A stretch of 64,000 nucleotides of DNA from NCBI GenBank assembly GCA_003153935.1, contig PMCA01000027.1, positions 8,868-72,867 on the forward strand, read 5' to 3'. The notes under the pieces are model-generated. The model saw nothing but the letters and a program-made list of their open reading frames with translations. It made no database searches and had not been told where the DNA came from. Shown one piece after another: positions 41,781-50,500 of the stretch (positions are counted from its first letter, which is position 1; every line of letters starts with the position of its first letter). Source of the stretch: Elusimicrobiota bacterium. Lineage in GTDB: Bacteria; CAYTYR01; UBA6262. The position numbers were made by a program, and so were the translations under genes.

Positions 41781-43124
41781 TTATCTGTCTACCAGGGTAA
41801 ACATGAACTCCGCTTCCGCGACCAATTTAGAATTAACGAAAGCCTTGCCGCACACTATCCCGGTTTTGCTTTTAACTCTCAATAATTCCGCTTCGAAGAT
41901 TATCGTATCCCCAGGTACTACTGTCTGGCGGAATTTTACTTTATCGATGGTCATAAAATAGGCCAATTTGCCGGCGTTCTCGCTCTTTTTAAGCAACAGC
42001 ACGCCCGCCACTTGCGCCATGGATTCTATCAACAAAACGCCCGGCATGACCGGATGACCAGGGAAATGCCCGCGGAAGAAATCCTCGTTAATGGTGACGT
42101 TTTTCAAACCGATCGCTTTTTTATCTTCTTCGATCTTGAGGATCTTGTCCACCAGCAGGAACGGCGGCCGGTGCGGCAGGACCTTTTGCACTTCGTTCGT
42201 GTCCATGAGCGGATTATTCAGGTCTAGGTCCGCGAAACGATCGGCCTTGCCGGTCGTCCCGGGGGCAGCCTGAGGAGACGCTGCGGATTTGGCTTCTTTA
42301 TTTTTCAATTGTTTAAGTTTCTTCACAAAACTGACGTTAGACGGATGTCCGCACCTGACCGCGATGATATGAGCTTTTAACGGCTGTCCCAGGAGACAAA
42401 AATCGCCGATCAGGTCCAGGATCTTATGCCGCACGAACTCATCGGCAAAGCGCAGTTCAGTATGAATACCCTTCTCGCCGATAATGACCGCATTGTTCAA
42501 ATTGCCGCCCTTGGCCAGTCCCTGTTTCTTCAGGGTTTCTATCTCATAATCAAAGCAAAAAGTCCGCGAAGGCGCGATCTCTTTGACGTAAGTTTCCGGA
42601 TTAACAGTGAAAGTTGCATATTGTGATTTCAGGAAGGGATGATCATAGTTTATGGTCAGGCTGACTTTGAATTCCGCGGCCGGCACGGCGATAATGCTGG
42701 TTTGGCCATCGACAAAATAAAGCGGTTCCTTCAGTTCGAAATAATTCCGCGGTGCGTCCTGCTCCACCAGGCCGGCTTTCTGCAGGGTCTGGATAAAGGG
42801 CATGGCGCTGCCGTCCCCGACGGGCGGTTCATTGGCGTTGATCTCGATCATGGCGTTGTCCACGCCCAGGCCGTAGAGAGCCGATAATATGTGCTCTACC
42901 GTATGGACCTTGACCTCACCGAGGCCGATGTTGGTCCCGCGCTTGACATCAATGACATTATTGACATCGGCCGCGAAAAGATTGTCAGTTTTCTGGTCGA
43001 TGCGCATGAACTTGATGCCGCTATTGGCCGGCGCCGGCTTAAAAGTTATGCTGGTGATACTGCCGGTATGCAGGCCGACACCCGAATAGGAAATCGGCTC
43101 TTTTAATGTTTTTTGTTTTTCCAT
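41781..43124 (-). CDS. LpxC-FabZ fusion: deacetylase plus hydroxyacyl-ACP dehydratase
   Basis: Bifunctional protein of 447 residues. The N-terminal LpxC domain (1-275) has zinc ligands H78 (TVEHIL), H233 and D237 (VRHKILDLIGD) and catalytic H260 (CGHPSN). It performs the committed step of lipid A synthesis. A low-complexity linker (275-300) leads to FabZ (305-447), with VLPHRPPFLLVDKI, H353 in GHFPGHP and E367. FabZ dehydrates 3-hydroxyacyl-ACP, the same thioester pool used by LpxA and LpxD, so fusion ties fatty acid and lipid A branches. Such fusions are known, for example in Bacteroidetes. ATG after GGGGGAG. Confidence 0.96.
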   Translation of the reverse strand: MEKQKTLKEPISYSGVGLHTGSITSITFKPAPANSGIKFMRIDQKTDNLFAADVNNVIDVKRGTNIGLGEVKVHTVEHILSALYGLGVDNAMIEINANEPPVGDGSAMPFIQTLQKAGLVEQDAPRNYFELKEPLYFVDGQTSIIAVPAAEFKVSLTINYDHPFLKSQYATFTVNPETYVKEIAPSRTFCFDYEIETLKKQGLAKGGNLNNAVIIGEKGIHTELRFADEFVRHKILDLIGDFCLLGQPLKAHIIAVRCGHPSNVSFVKKLKQLKNKEAKSAASPQAAPGTTGKADRFADLDLNNPLMDTNEVQKVLPHRPPFLLVDKILKIEEDKKAIGLKNVTINEDFFRGHFPGHPVMPGVLLIESMAQVAGVLLLKKSENAGKLAYFMTIDKVKFRQTVVPGDTIIFEAELLRVKSKTGIVCGKAFVNSKLVAEAEFMFTLVDR

Positions 43125-43146
43125 TTCTCCCCCTAAAATCAGACCA

Positions 43147-43210
43147 CGGTTAGCGGATAACGGATGACGGCTAAATTAACCGTCGTCTGTCATCTGTCGT
43201 CCGTCATCCA
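43147..43210 (-). repeat. Heptamer-built hairpin 3 (lpxD/lpxC-fabZ)
   Basis: Left arm units: cggttag, cggataa, cggatga, cggctaa (43147-43174). Right arm 43176-43210: ttaaccg, tcgtctg, tcatctg, tcgtccg, tcatcca. The unit is CGGNTNR, unlike the AGT-type units of the other copies, yet the architecture is the same. It begins one base after the lpxD stop codon. A short ATTTT follows on the transcript strand, 22 bases before the lpxC-fabZ start. Confidence 0.82.
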
Positions 43211-43211
43211 A

Positions 43212-44240
43212 TTATTTACTGTTTTCTAATTCCTTTATTTTTTTCTCCAGTTCCGCTACTTTGACCCGCAGTTCCGGCAACCGGCGCAATTCCGCATTTT
43301 GTCTCCTGGCCAGTTGATGGGGCTGGGCCGGATAGCCGCTGACACATTCACCGGGCGTAACATCTTTGGTCACCCCGGCCTGGGCGGCGACAATGCTGCC
43401 TTTGCCGATGGTAATATGCCCTACTATGCCCGCCTGCCCGGCAATGGTAACATTCTCTTCGATCACCGTGCTGCCGGATATACCGGCCTGCGCGACGATC
43501 AAGCAATTGGTCCCGACCTGCACATTATGGGCGATCTGCACTAGGTTATCTATTTTGGTACCGCTGCCGATGCTCGTGTTGCCCAGGGTGCCGCGGGCCA
43601 CGCAAACATTGGCGCCGATCTCCACATCGTCCCCGATCACCACTGACCCGACCTGCGGGATCTTGAAATGCCCGCCGGACTGCGGCACAAACCCAAAGCC
43701 ATCGCTGCCGATGACCGCTCCGGAATGGATGATCACCCGGGCACCGATGGAGATCTTTTCACGGATGGACACATTGGCATAGATCAAACCATCCGGACCT
43801 ATGTTTGTTTCCCTGCCGATATATACTCCAGGGTAAATAACGCAATTATTACCGATGCTGGTTCCCGCCTCTACCACTACCGCCGGGCCGATAGCCACAT
43901 TCGCGCCTAATTTGGCCTGGGGACTGATAACCGCCGTGGCATTAATCCCTGCCGGGATAACCTGCTCCGGCGGATTGAATAGGGCCAGGATCCTGGCGAA
44001 AGCCAGATAAGGATTGTCGCAGATGATCGCCGCTTTACCCGCGGTCGGAAAATCCGGCGAAACGATGATAGCGCCGGCCTGGCTTTTTTCCAGTTCTTTG
44101 GCATAGCGCGGATTAGACAGAAAGGTGATCTCCGCCGGGGTGGCTTCCTTAATGCCGGCTACTCCTTTGATGACCATTTGCGGATCTCCCATTATCTTTC
44201 CGCTTACTAAACTAGCCAGTTCCGCCAAGGTTTTTTCCAT
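43212..44240 (-). CDS. lpxD: UDP-3-O-(hydroxyacyl)glucosamine N-acyltransferase
   Basis: Third lipid A enzyme, 342 residues. An N-terminal uridine-binding domain (1-100) is followed by a left-handed beta-helix of hexapeptide repeats (105-300), with catalytic-histidine context [12 protein letters not shown]. The C-terminal helix (about 310-342) is strongly charged ([18 protein letters not shown]) and may be a coiled coil. ATG after GGAAT. It follows the Skp gene with a 1-base gap. Confidence 0.96.
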   Translation of the reverse strand: MEKTLAELASLVSGKIMGDPQMVIKGVAGIKEATPAEITFLSNPRYAKELEKSQAGAIIVSPDFPTAGKAAIICDNPYLAFARILALFNPPEQVIPAGINATAVISPQAKLGANVAIGPAVVVEAGTSIGNNCVIYPGVYIGRETNIGPDGLIYANVSIREKISIGARVIIHSGAVIGSDGFGFVPQSGGHFKIPQVGSVVIGDDVEIGANVCVARGTLGNTSIGSGTKIDNLVQIAHNVQVGTNCLIVAQAGISGSTVIEENVTIAGQAGIVGHITIGKGSIVAAQAGVTKDVTPGECVSGYPAQPHQLARRQNAELRRLPELRVKVAELEKKIKELENSK

Positions 44241-44241
44241 A

Positions 44242-44871
44242 TTATTCCTCTTTGATCTTTAACTGATAAGGCGAAGTCACCGGAGCAGATGAAGGCACGA
44301 TCACCGGCTTGGTCTGGCTATATCCGGTCGTGTTATCCGGTAAGGACGGTGAGACAATGCCCTTAGCCTGGTCTTCCAGCCTCTTGATCACGTCATCCGT
44401 AATATTCCAGGAGTCCGCGCCGTAAATTACGTTATTCTTATCCAGGATCAGGGTATAGCTCTTTTCCTTGCCTATAGCCTGCACTGCGGCGTATACCTTG
44501 GCCAGGATTCCCTGGGTCAGGTCGGATTCCTTCTTGGTCAGGTCGCTTTCGGACTCCTCGGTGAACTTTTGCAGTTCCTGGGCCTTGCGGTCAATATCCG
44601 CCAGTTTATTTTTCTTGTCATCCGGGGTGAGAGTCGCCTGCTGTGCTTCCAGCACCTGCCGTAAGTTTTTCACTTCATCGCTCATCTTCTGGATCGCGTC
44701 CTGTTTGGACTTGATCTCTTTTTCCAGGGCTAACTTAGCTTTTTTGGTTTCCGTGTACTGATCAAATACCGTGGCGATATCCACGTAGCCTATTTTTAAT
44801 CCCGCCGCCATAAGCGTCACGGCCGTGGTTAATATCACACTGAGTATTATCGCTGCTATAAACTTTTTCAC
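44242..44871 (-). CDS. OmpH/Skp-family periplasmic chaperone
   Basis: Periplasmic chaperone of 209 residues for outer-membrane proteins in transit to Bam. Signal peptide at 1-25 ([21 protein letters not shown]), then [16 protein letters not shown], the start of the OmpH domain. A long charged coiled coil (40-130) follows, then a proline/serine-rich tail. GTG start after AAGGAGG. Position between bamA and lpxD is conserved in many diderms. The heptamer-built hairpin 4 lies between it and bamA. Confidence 0.92.
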   Translation of the reverse strand: MKKFIAAIILSVILTTAVTLMAAGLKIGYVDIATVFDQYTETKKAKLALEKEIKSKQDAIQKMSDEVKNLRQVLEAQQATLTPDDKKNKLADIDRKAQELQKFTEESESDLTKKESDLTQGILAKVYAAVQAIGKEKSYTLILDKNNVIYGADSWNITDDVIKRLEDQAKGIVSPSLPDNTTGYSQTKPVIVPSSAPVTSPYQLKIKEE

Positions 44872-44889
44872 TTATGCCTCCTTCAAAAT

Positions 44890-44976
44890 AGTTGCGAGTT
44901 TCGAATTCCGCGTTTCGAGTTATGGAATATATATTTATACATTAACTCGCAACTCGTAACCCGCTAACTCGAAGCT
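44890..44976 (-). repeat. Heptamer-built hairpin 4 (bamA/skp)
   Basis: Left arm units from 44890: agttgcg, agtttcg, aattccg, cgtttcg, agttatg. Right arm from 44941: attaact, cgcaact, cgtaacc, cgctaact (8 bases), cgaagct. The element starts 5 bases after the bamA stop. On the transcript strand it ends in AACTATTTTGAAGGAGG, so a T tract runs straight into the ribosome site of skp. Confidence 0.83.
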
Positions 44977-44981
44977 GTCTC

Positions 44982-47474
44982 TTAGAATACCGGGCCGATA
45001 CTAAAGAAGAACTGGGAAAGACTTTCGCCCGGCTTGTGGTTCAAGCCATAACCCCAATCCAGGCGGATTGGGAACATCGGTATGGTAAAACGCAGACCAA
45101 AACCCACATCCTGCTTTAAAGCATAGTCGTAATGCCCCAGCTTGGTGGTAGGCCAGGTATTGCCGGCGTCATAGAAGAACGCTCCCTTTAAGATGGTCTG
45201 CCTTTTTTCCCTGATTATCGGGAAGCTGTATTCCAGGTTCAGCAGGGTGACGAACTTGCCGCCGCTGACCTCACCCACCTCCCCGTTGTAATTATAGCCG
45301 CGCAGGGTTTCGGCGCCGCCCAGGAAGAATCTTTCGTAGACCGGAACCTCGACAGAACTGCCGTAGGTATTCACTACCCCGAACATGCCATGCAAGCCCC
45401 AGACAAATTTCCAAAAGCTGGGGAAGAACCAGGCTGTTTCCAGGGTTAATTTCTGGAAATTATTGTCCCCCCGCAGCCAACCGCCGGCAAGCTTATAATT
45501 CAAGATCTGGTTGGAACCGGTAGTAGCGTCAAAAACATTATCCCGGGTATCGCGGGACAAGTTGAGGGAGATAGAGCTGGTCTTGACCAGGCCCCGATCA
45601 GTATCATTAGCGATTTCATCGCTGATATTTTTGAATGGCAACCCAAAATAAGGGCTGTTCGTATCCCCTTCAGTTTTTAACCTTTCGGTAAGGTTGCTAA
45701 TCCTGATATCCTCATAAGAATAGCCGATACCGCCGTTAAATATCTCTTTGAACCGTTTGCCTAAAGTAAAACCGACACCGCGGGTGGTCTCGTCATACAG
45801 GTCATTCTCTACCGAGGTATCAGCTGCCGGCACGGTCGCAATCGTCGCGTTGGTATTCGGATCGACATAAACGGTGCTGGTTTTATTCCAGTAGAAGGTC
45901 CTATCCCGTTTCATATTGAAAACATTGACCCCCAGTGAAAAATAATGCTGCATGAACCAGGGATCGAAAAAGCCGATCTGGTAATTCTGTCGCAGGGCGC
46001 CGATCTCGTACGCCAGGTTGATGCGCTGGCCGCGGCCCAGCAGGTTATTGATCTGTATCTGCATATTGCCTACTAATTTATCGACGCTGCTGTAGCCCAT
46101 ACCCACGCTCAGGACATTGACCTGGGATTTCTCCTTGACATTAAATATCAGGTCCAGTTGTTCCTCGGGTTTTTCCGCGTTGGGCTTGGTTTCCAGTCCC
46201 ACATCTTCAAAGAATCCCAGGTTATACAATTGCTCCTGGCTGCGGCGCACCCTGGTCATGCTCAAGGGGTCGCCCTGGTGCAAAAGTATTTCCCGCTGGA
46301 TCACATAATCTTTGGTTATTTCATTGCCGGCTATCTCTATGTTCCCGACATAAGCCATGGGTCCTTCGGTAATATGGTAATTTATGTCCATGGTTTGCAG
46401 ATCGTCATGGGTGGTAACCTGGGGATCGATCCGGGCGAACACATATCCTTTATCGGCATAGACCGCCTGAATGTTGGCCGTGGCCTGGTTAAAATCATCC
46501 TGGTTGTAGAATCCGTTCAATTTGACTGGCATATCTTTCCAGAATTCCTTTTCCTGGATCACGGTATTGCCGCTGAATTTTATGGAAGCGATCCGGTACC
46601 TAAGCCCTTCCTGGATCGTATATTTTATGGTCAACTTAGAACGGTCCGCATTGAATATAACCTCCGGACCGCTCAGTTTGAAATTGTAAAATCCGTGGTC
46701 CTTATAAAATTTTTCCAGTATATCCGGGTCCTTGTCCAAAGTCTCTTCTTTATATAATTTGCTTTTCCTGGTTTTTAAGACTTTCAGTATCTTTTTGGTC
46801 GGGTAAAAGGAATTACCGCTGACCTGTACTTCATCAATTCTTATCTTATTACCTTCGGTGATGAAAAACGTCAATACCTGTTTATTATCCCCGGTGTCCG
46901 TGGTATATGATTCCACCTTGGCGTCGGCATAGCCTTTGTCTTTATAATAGGTCAGGATCTTAGTCTTGGATTCGTCCAGTTTAGACTGGTCCAGAGCTTC
47001 CTTTTCCTTAAGCGTGACCTCATCCTTGATATTGGAAGCTTTTATTAGCTTATTACCTTTGATATCTATCTGCTTGATCACCGGTTTTTCCACTACGATA
47101 AAAGTAACCTTAACCCCGCCGTCTACGTCCGTCACATCCACATTAATGGAGGAGAACAGGTTCAGGTCGAATAGCTTACGCAGGTCATCATCAACAGTGG
47201 CCTGCTTATAATCCTGTCCCTTGCGTATCTTGGTCACGTCCCATACTTTGCGCAATGGCTCATTCTTCAGGCCGCTGACATCAACTAGTATAATTTTCTT
47301 GCCTTCCGGCGATTCGCCCGCGGAACTGCTACCCGGACCGGCCAGGCTTCCCATTGGCGTCTCCGGTGGTGATAAGGACAGATCGGCTGCTCGTACCGGC
47401 CCTATTCCCAGCAAAAATAAACTGATTAAAACCAGTATAAATTTTAGCGGCTTCTTTATTCTATTATTGGACAA
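44982..47474 (-). CDS. bamA: Outer-membrane protein assembly factor BamA
   Basis: Omp85 protein of 830 residues: signal peptide (about 1-29), a low-complexity stretch, five POTRA domains (about 60-430) and a 16-strand barrel (about 440-830). The LRGY form of the conserved VRGF/VRGY motif is at 724-727, and the C-terminal residue is phenylalanine. Start is TTG at 47472-47474, supported by GGAGGAC just upstream; no suitable ATG is nearby. The neighbours (skp, lpxD, lpxC-fabZ, lpxA downstream, tamB upstream) confirm BamA rather than TamA. It has its own promoter candidate. Confidence 0.95.
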   Translation of the reverse strand: MSNNRIKKPLKFILVLISLFLLGIGPVRAADLSLSPPETPMGSLAGPGSSSAGESPEGKKIILVDVSGLKNEPLRKVWDVTKIRKGQDYKQATVDDDLRKLFDLNLFSSINVDVTDVDGGVKVTFIVVEKPVIKQIDIKGNKLIKASNIKDEVTLKEKEALDQSKLDESKTKILTYYKDKGYADAKVESYTTDTGDNKQVLTFFITEGNKIRIDEVQVSGNSFYPTKKILKVLKTRKSKLYKEETLDKDPDILEKFYKDHGFYNFKLSGPEVIFNADRSKLTIKYTIQEGLRYRIASIKFSGNTVIQEKEFWKDMPVKLNGFYNQDDFNQATANIQAVYADKGYVFARIDPQVTTHDDLQTMDINYHITEGPMAYVGNIEIAGNEITKDYVIQREILLHQGDPLSMTRVRRSQEQLYNLGFFEDVGLETKPNAEKPEEQLDLIFNVKEKSQVNVLSVGMGYSSVDKLVGNMQIQINNLLGRGQRINLAYEIGALRQNYQIGFFDPWFMQHYFSLGVNVFNMKRDRTFYWNKTSTVYVDPNTNATIATVPAADTSVENDLYDETTRGVGFTLGKRFKEIFNGGIGYSYEDIRISNLTERLKTEGDTNSPYFGLPFKNISDEIANDTDRGLVKTSSISLNLSRDTRDNVFDATTGSNQILNYKLAGGWLRGDNNFQKLTLETAWFFPSFWKFVWGLHGMFGVVNTYGSSVEVPVYERFFLGGAETLRGYNYNGEVGEVSGGKFVTLLNLEYSFPIIREKRQTILKGAFFYDAGNTWPTTKLGHYDYALKQDVGFGLRFTIPMFPIRLDWGYGLNHKPGESLSQFFFSIGPVF

Positions 47475-47504
47475 TTAGTCCTCCTCTATGTATTTTTTTA
47501 TTTT

Positions 47505-47532
47505 ATCATAAAACCGGGCTATTTCCAAGCAA
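47505..47532 (-). promoter_or_regulatory. Promoter candidate for bamA and the envelope operon
   Basis: Minus-strand -35 TTGCTT (47527-47532, three of six) and -10 TATGAT (47505-47510, five of six) with a 16-base spacer, in the 76-base tamB-bamA gap. The leader would be about 25 bases. It could drive the 23 kb of co-directional genes down to 24115. Confidence 0.45.
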
Positions 47533-47550
47533 TTTATCCCTAATTTTCCA

Positions 47551-50500
47551 TTAAAACTGGATCTGGTTCTCGATGCCTAAGAAGCGCTCCTTTTCATCTA
47601 TATGCATCTTCAGGTATTTGCTGCCCTTTAGCTGGTAATCCATTTCCAGCTGGTGCTTCAATTCCAGCTTATTGGGAATTACGCTTTGCTCCAGAATAGT
47701 GTTATACCCGAGAAAAACCCGGTTAGTAAGATATTTTCCTACTTTAAGCTCTGATCCTTGCCAGATCGAGGTTTGCGGATCGGCTACCGAACGCTGAGCC
47801 ACTTCGGTCCTGACTTGCACTACATCCACCATTTTATCCAGTCCCAGTTTCCGTACGACCGGCCTGATGATCTTGGTATTAAGGGTATTGTCCATGACCT
47901 TAAGGAGCTCCCGCACCAGGACTTTGCTCTGGTCTTCTTTTGCTACGCTGTTCACATCGCTGCCATACATCAATTTGGCGATCACTTTTTCCTGGGGTAA
48001 CTGCGGGTCGCTGCGGCTGTAAAAGCGCGGCCGCACCTCTTCCAGTTTGCTTTTGTTCACTTCCAAAACTATGGTATCCGCCGTCACCGCCGCTTCCGCC
48101 TGCCCAGCCAGGTAAGCAGTGTTATTATGGAAATCCAGTTCGGCCTGCCTGATCCGGAAATCCGAACCCAGATACCGCAGCGTGCCCCTTACCGCCACTA
48201 TTTGTCCGCTGACTTTTATATCTTCTGATGAGCCGGTAAAGGCCAGCTTACCCTTGATATTAACTTCCGCCAGGTCATTTTCATACCAGGTATTCTCTCC
48301 GCTGGTAATGGCCAGGTCCCATTGGGCGCCTGTCCACCATCCACCCCCTGACCAATCGGATGTTTTCTTGGGAGGATAGGTGAAATGGGCGTTGGCCAGT
48401 TCCAGATCGCCCCCGATGCGATAGCTTTTATACTGACCGGCGATTCGCAGAATTCCCTTAACCTCCCCTGTATCGATGAAACCAGGCAGGTTTAACGGCA
48501 GGCCGCGGTCGGAAACAGTTTTTACTTCCAGATCTATCGTCTCCACACGGCTCCCAGTCAGGGTAAAGTATCCCGTTGCTTGTAAAACGCCCGCCGCAGC
48601 CGCCGCGCTAAATTTATCGATGTTGACACGGTTATTTTCCACGCTTAGCTTCAGCTCCAAATTACTTAATTTTCTTGTTAATAACGCCGGATAGATCTCG
48701 CCTTCGTTGATGTTCAGGGACCCGTTAACTACCGGCAGGTCTGCCGGACCGGTCACCGTGAATCCGGCGGTCATCCTGCCGCTGGCCTTTTTTATCCCGG
48801 CGGTCCAGAGCGCCAGCATTTCTGCGGAGCTGTCAGGTATATTTACGTCCAGGTCGTATTTTCCCTTAGCGCTCAGCGGTATGGCCCCCTTTACATCCAG
48901 TTTGTAGCGGTTAGCGCCGGAAAGACTGGCCGATTGGATCTGCAGCACTTCGTCCTTCAGCGTGAAGTCGCCCGACAAATCGTCATACCACAACTCTCCT
49001 ATATACCCCTTATAGGCGTGGAAACTGCCATCCATATCCGGGTTTGACCACCGCCCCTGTATATCCAAATTAAAAATGATCTGGCCCGAAACCTCCGTTT
49101 TTAACCCTAATAATTCACTGACGGTCGAAGCCGGGAGTCCCTGGTTCTGTCCGGCCAGGAATAACTGGATCGATCCTGGATACTTGATGCGGCCGTTGGC
49201 CTGCAGGACTGTCTTGCCCCGATCCAGCCAGTTAATGCTTTCCAGGATATATTCGTTTCCACCGGGCATTTTTATCTTACCTGTCAGCCAGGTATCCTTT
49301 TTACTAAGCGGCAACAAGTCTATCTCATCCTGGGTCCAGGCCAGACGGATCTTGTCGCCGCTAAAAAGGTGCTGGTTGACATATAAGCTTTTCAGAGTCA
49401 GAGCGCAATCATGTTCATCACCGCGGCAGGATACTTCCCCGAACAGCAAAATATTATTGAAATTAATATTACGCAATCCCAGGGTAAGATCAAAATTGAG
49501 GGTTTGGTCTTCCCGCCAGCCGATCTTGCTGCCCGGAACCAGGAATAATTTTCCCTGGCCATTCTCGCTCACCAGGTTGCTGAAGGTGACGGTCCGGTCG
49601 GCGAAAGTAAGATCGCCGCTCAGGCCCTTGGACTTGAATCCGCGGTAAACAAGATCATTCACCACCAGGTTGCAGGCAGCCCGGGGATCTTGACGAGTCC
49701 CGGAGACCTTAATTTCCGCTTGGGCTATCCCTGCTAATCCGTCTTGCTTTATTAACTTGCCCAGGTTAGCCAAGCCGGCCTGCTGGATATTGACATGCAG
49801 CCACCAGGGAAGGTCCGGGGCAGCGGGTATTTTGCCAACCAGGAGATAATCCTCTTTTTCCTGCTTTATTTCCAGGTTGGTCAGATAGAGGATCCGGTCA
49901 TGCCAGCGCCATTCTCCCGTCAGATCAGAAAAAACGAACCCGCGCCACTGTCCGTTCGCCATCGTGATCCGGCCGTCTATTTGCGGCGCGTACAGTGAGC
50001 CGCTAAGATCTGCTACTATTTTTAGAGACCCGCCCGCCGCCGTCAATTCCGGTATATTCCATAAACGTCCGGCCGCGCTGATTCCGGACAGGTTTATACG
50101 GGCCGTTCCGCTTATCTGCGGCTGCCGGCCCATGGCGATTTTACCTTCCAGTATATATTCGTCGTTAAGATCAGCGTTGAAATTCAGTTCATTATCATGG
50201 AGCAGGCAGCTGCTGTATAATACTACCGGCTGGTCATTAAGGACCAGATGTTCGCTGGCTATTCTTCCGGTAAAATCAATTTTCCCGTTATATTGCAATT
50301 TACCCTTAAGTCCCAGGTGGCCGTTAACTTTAAGCTTCGCCCACTGGAAATCCTTCATTTCGCTCTGGAGCTCAACCGTATTTTCCTTGCCCTTTTGCAA
50401 ATCGGCGTTCCAGGAAACTTCCAGGCTTCCCGGCGGAGCCACAGAGGTAACACTGCCTTGGCAGCCTTTGTTTTCCAGGAAATTAAAAGTAGCTTTGTAG

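Noticed and set aside
43147-43210. CRISPR or satellite array from the short tandem repeats
   Set aside because: Units are 7 bases with no spacers, occur as two inverted blocks, and no cas genes are present.
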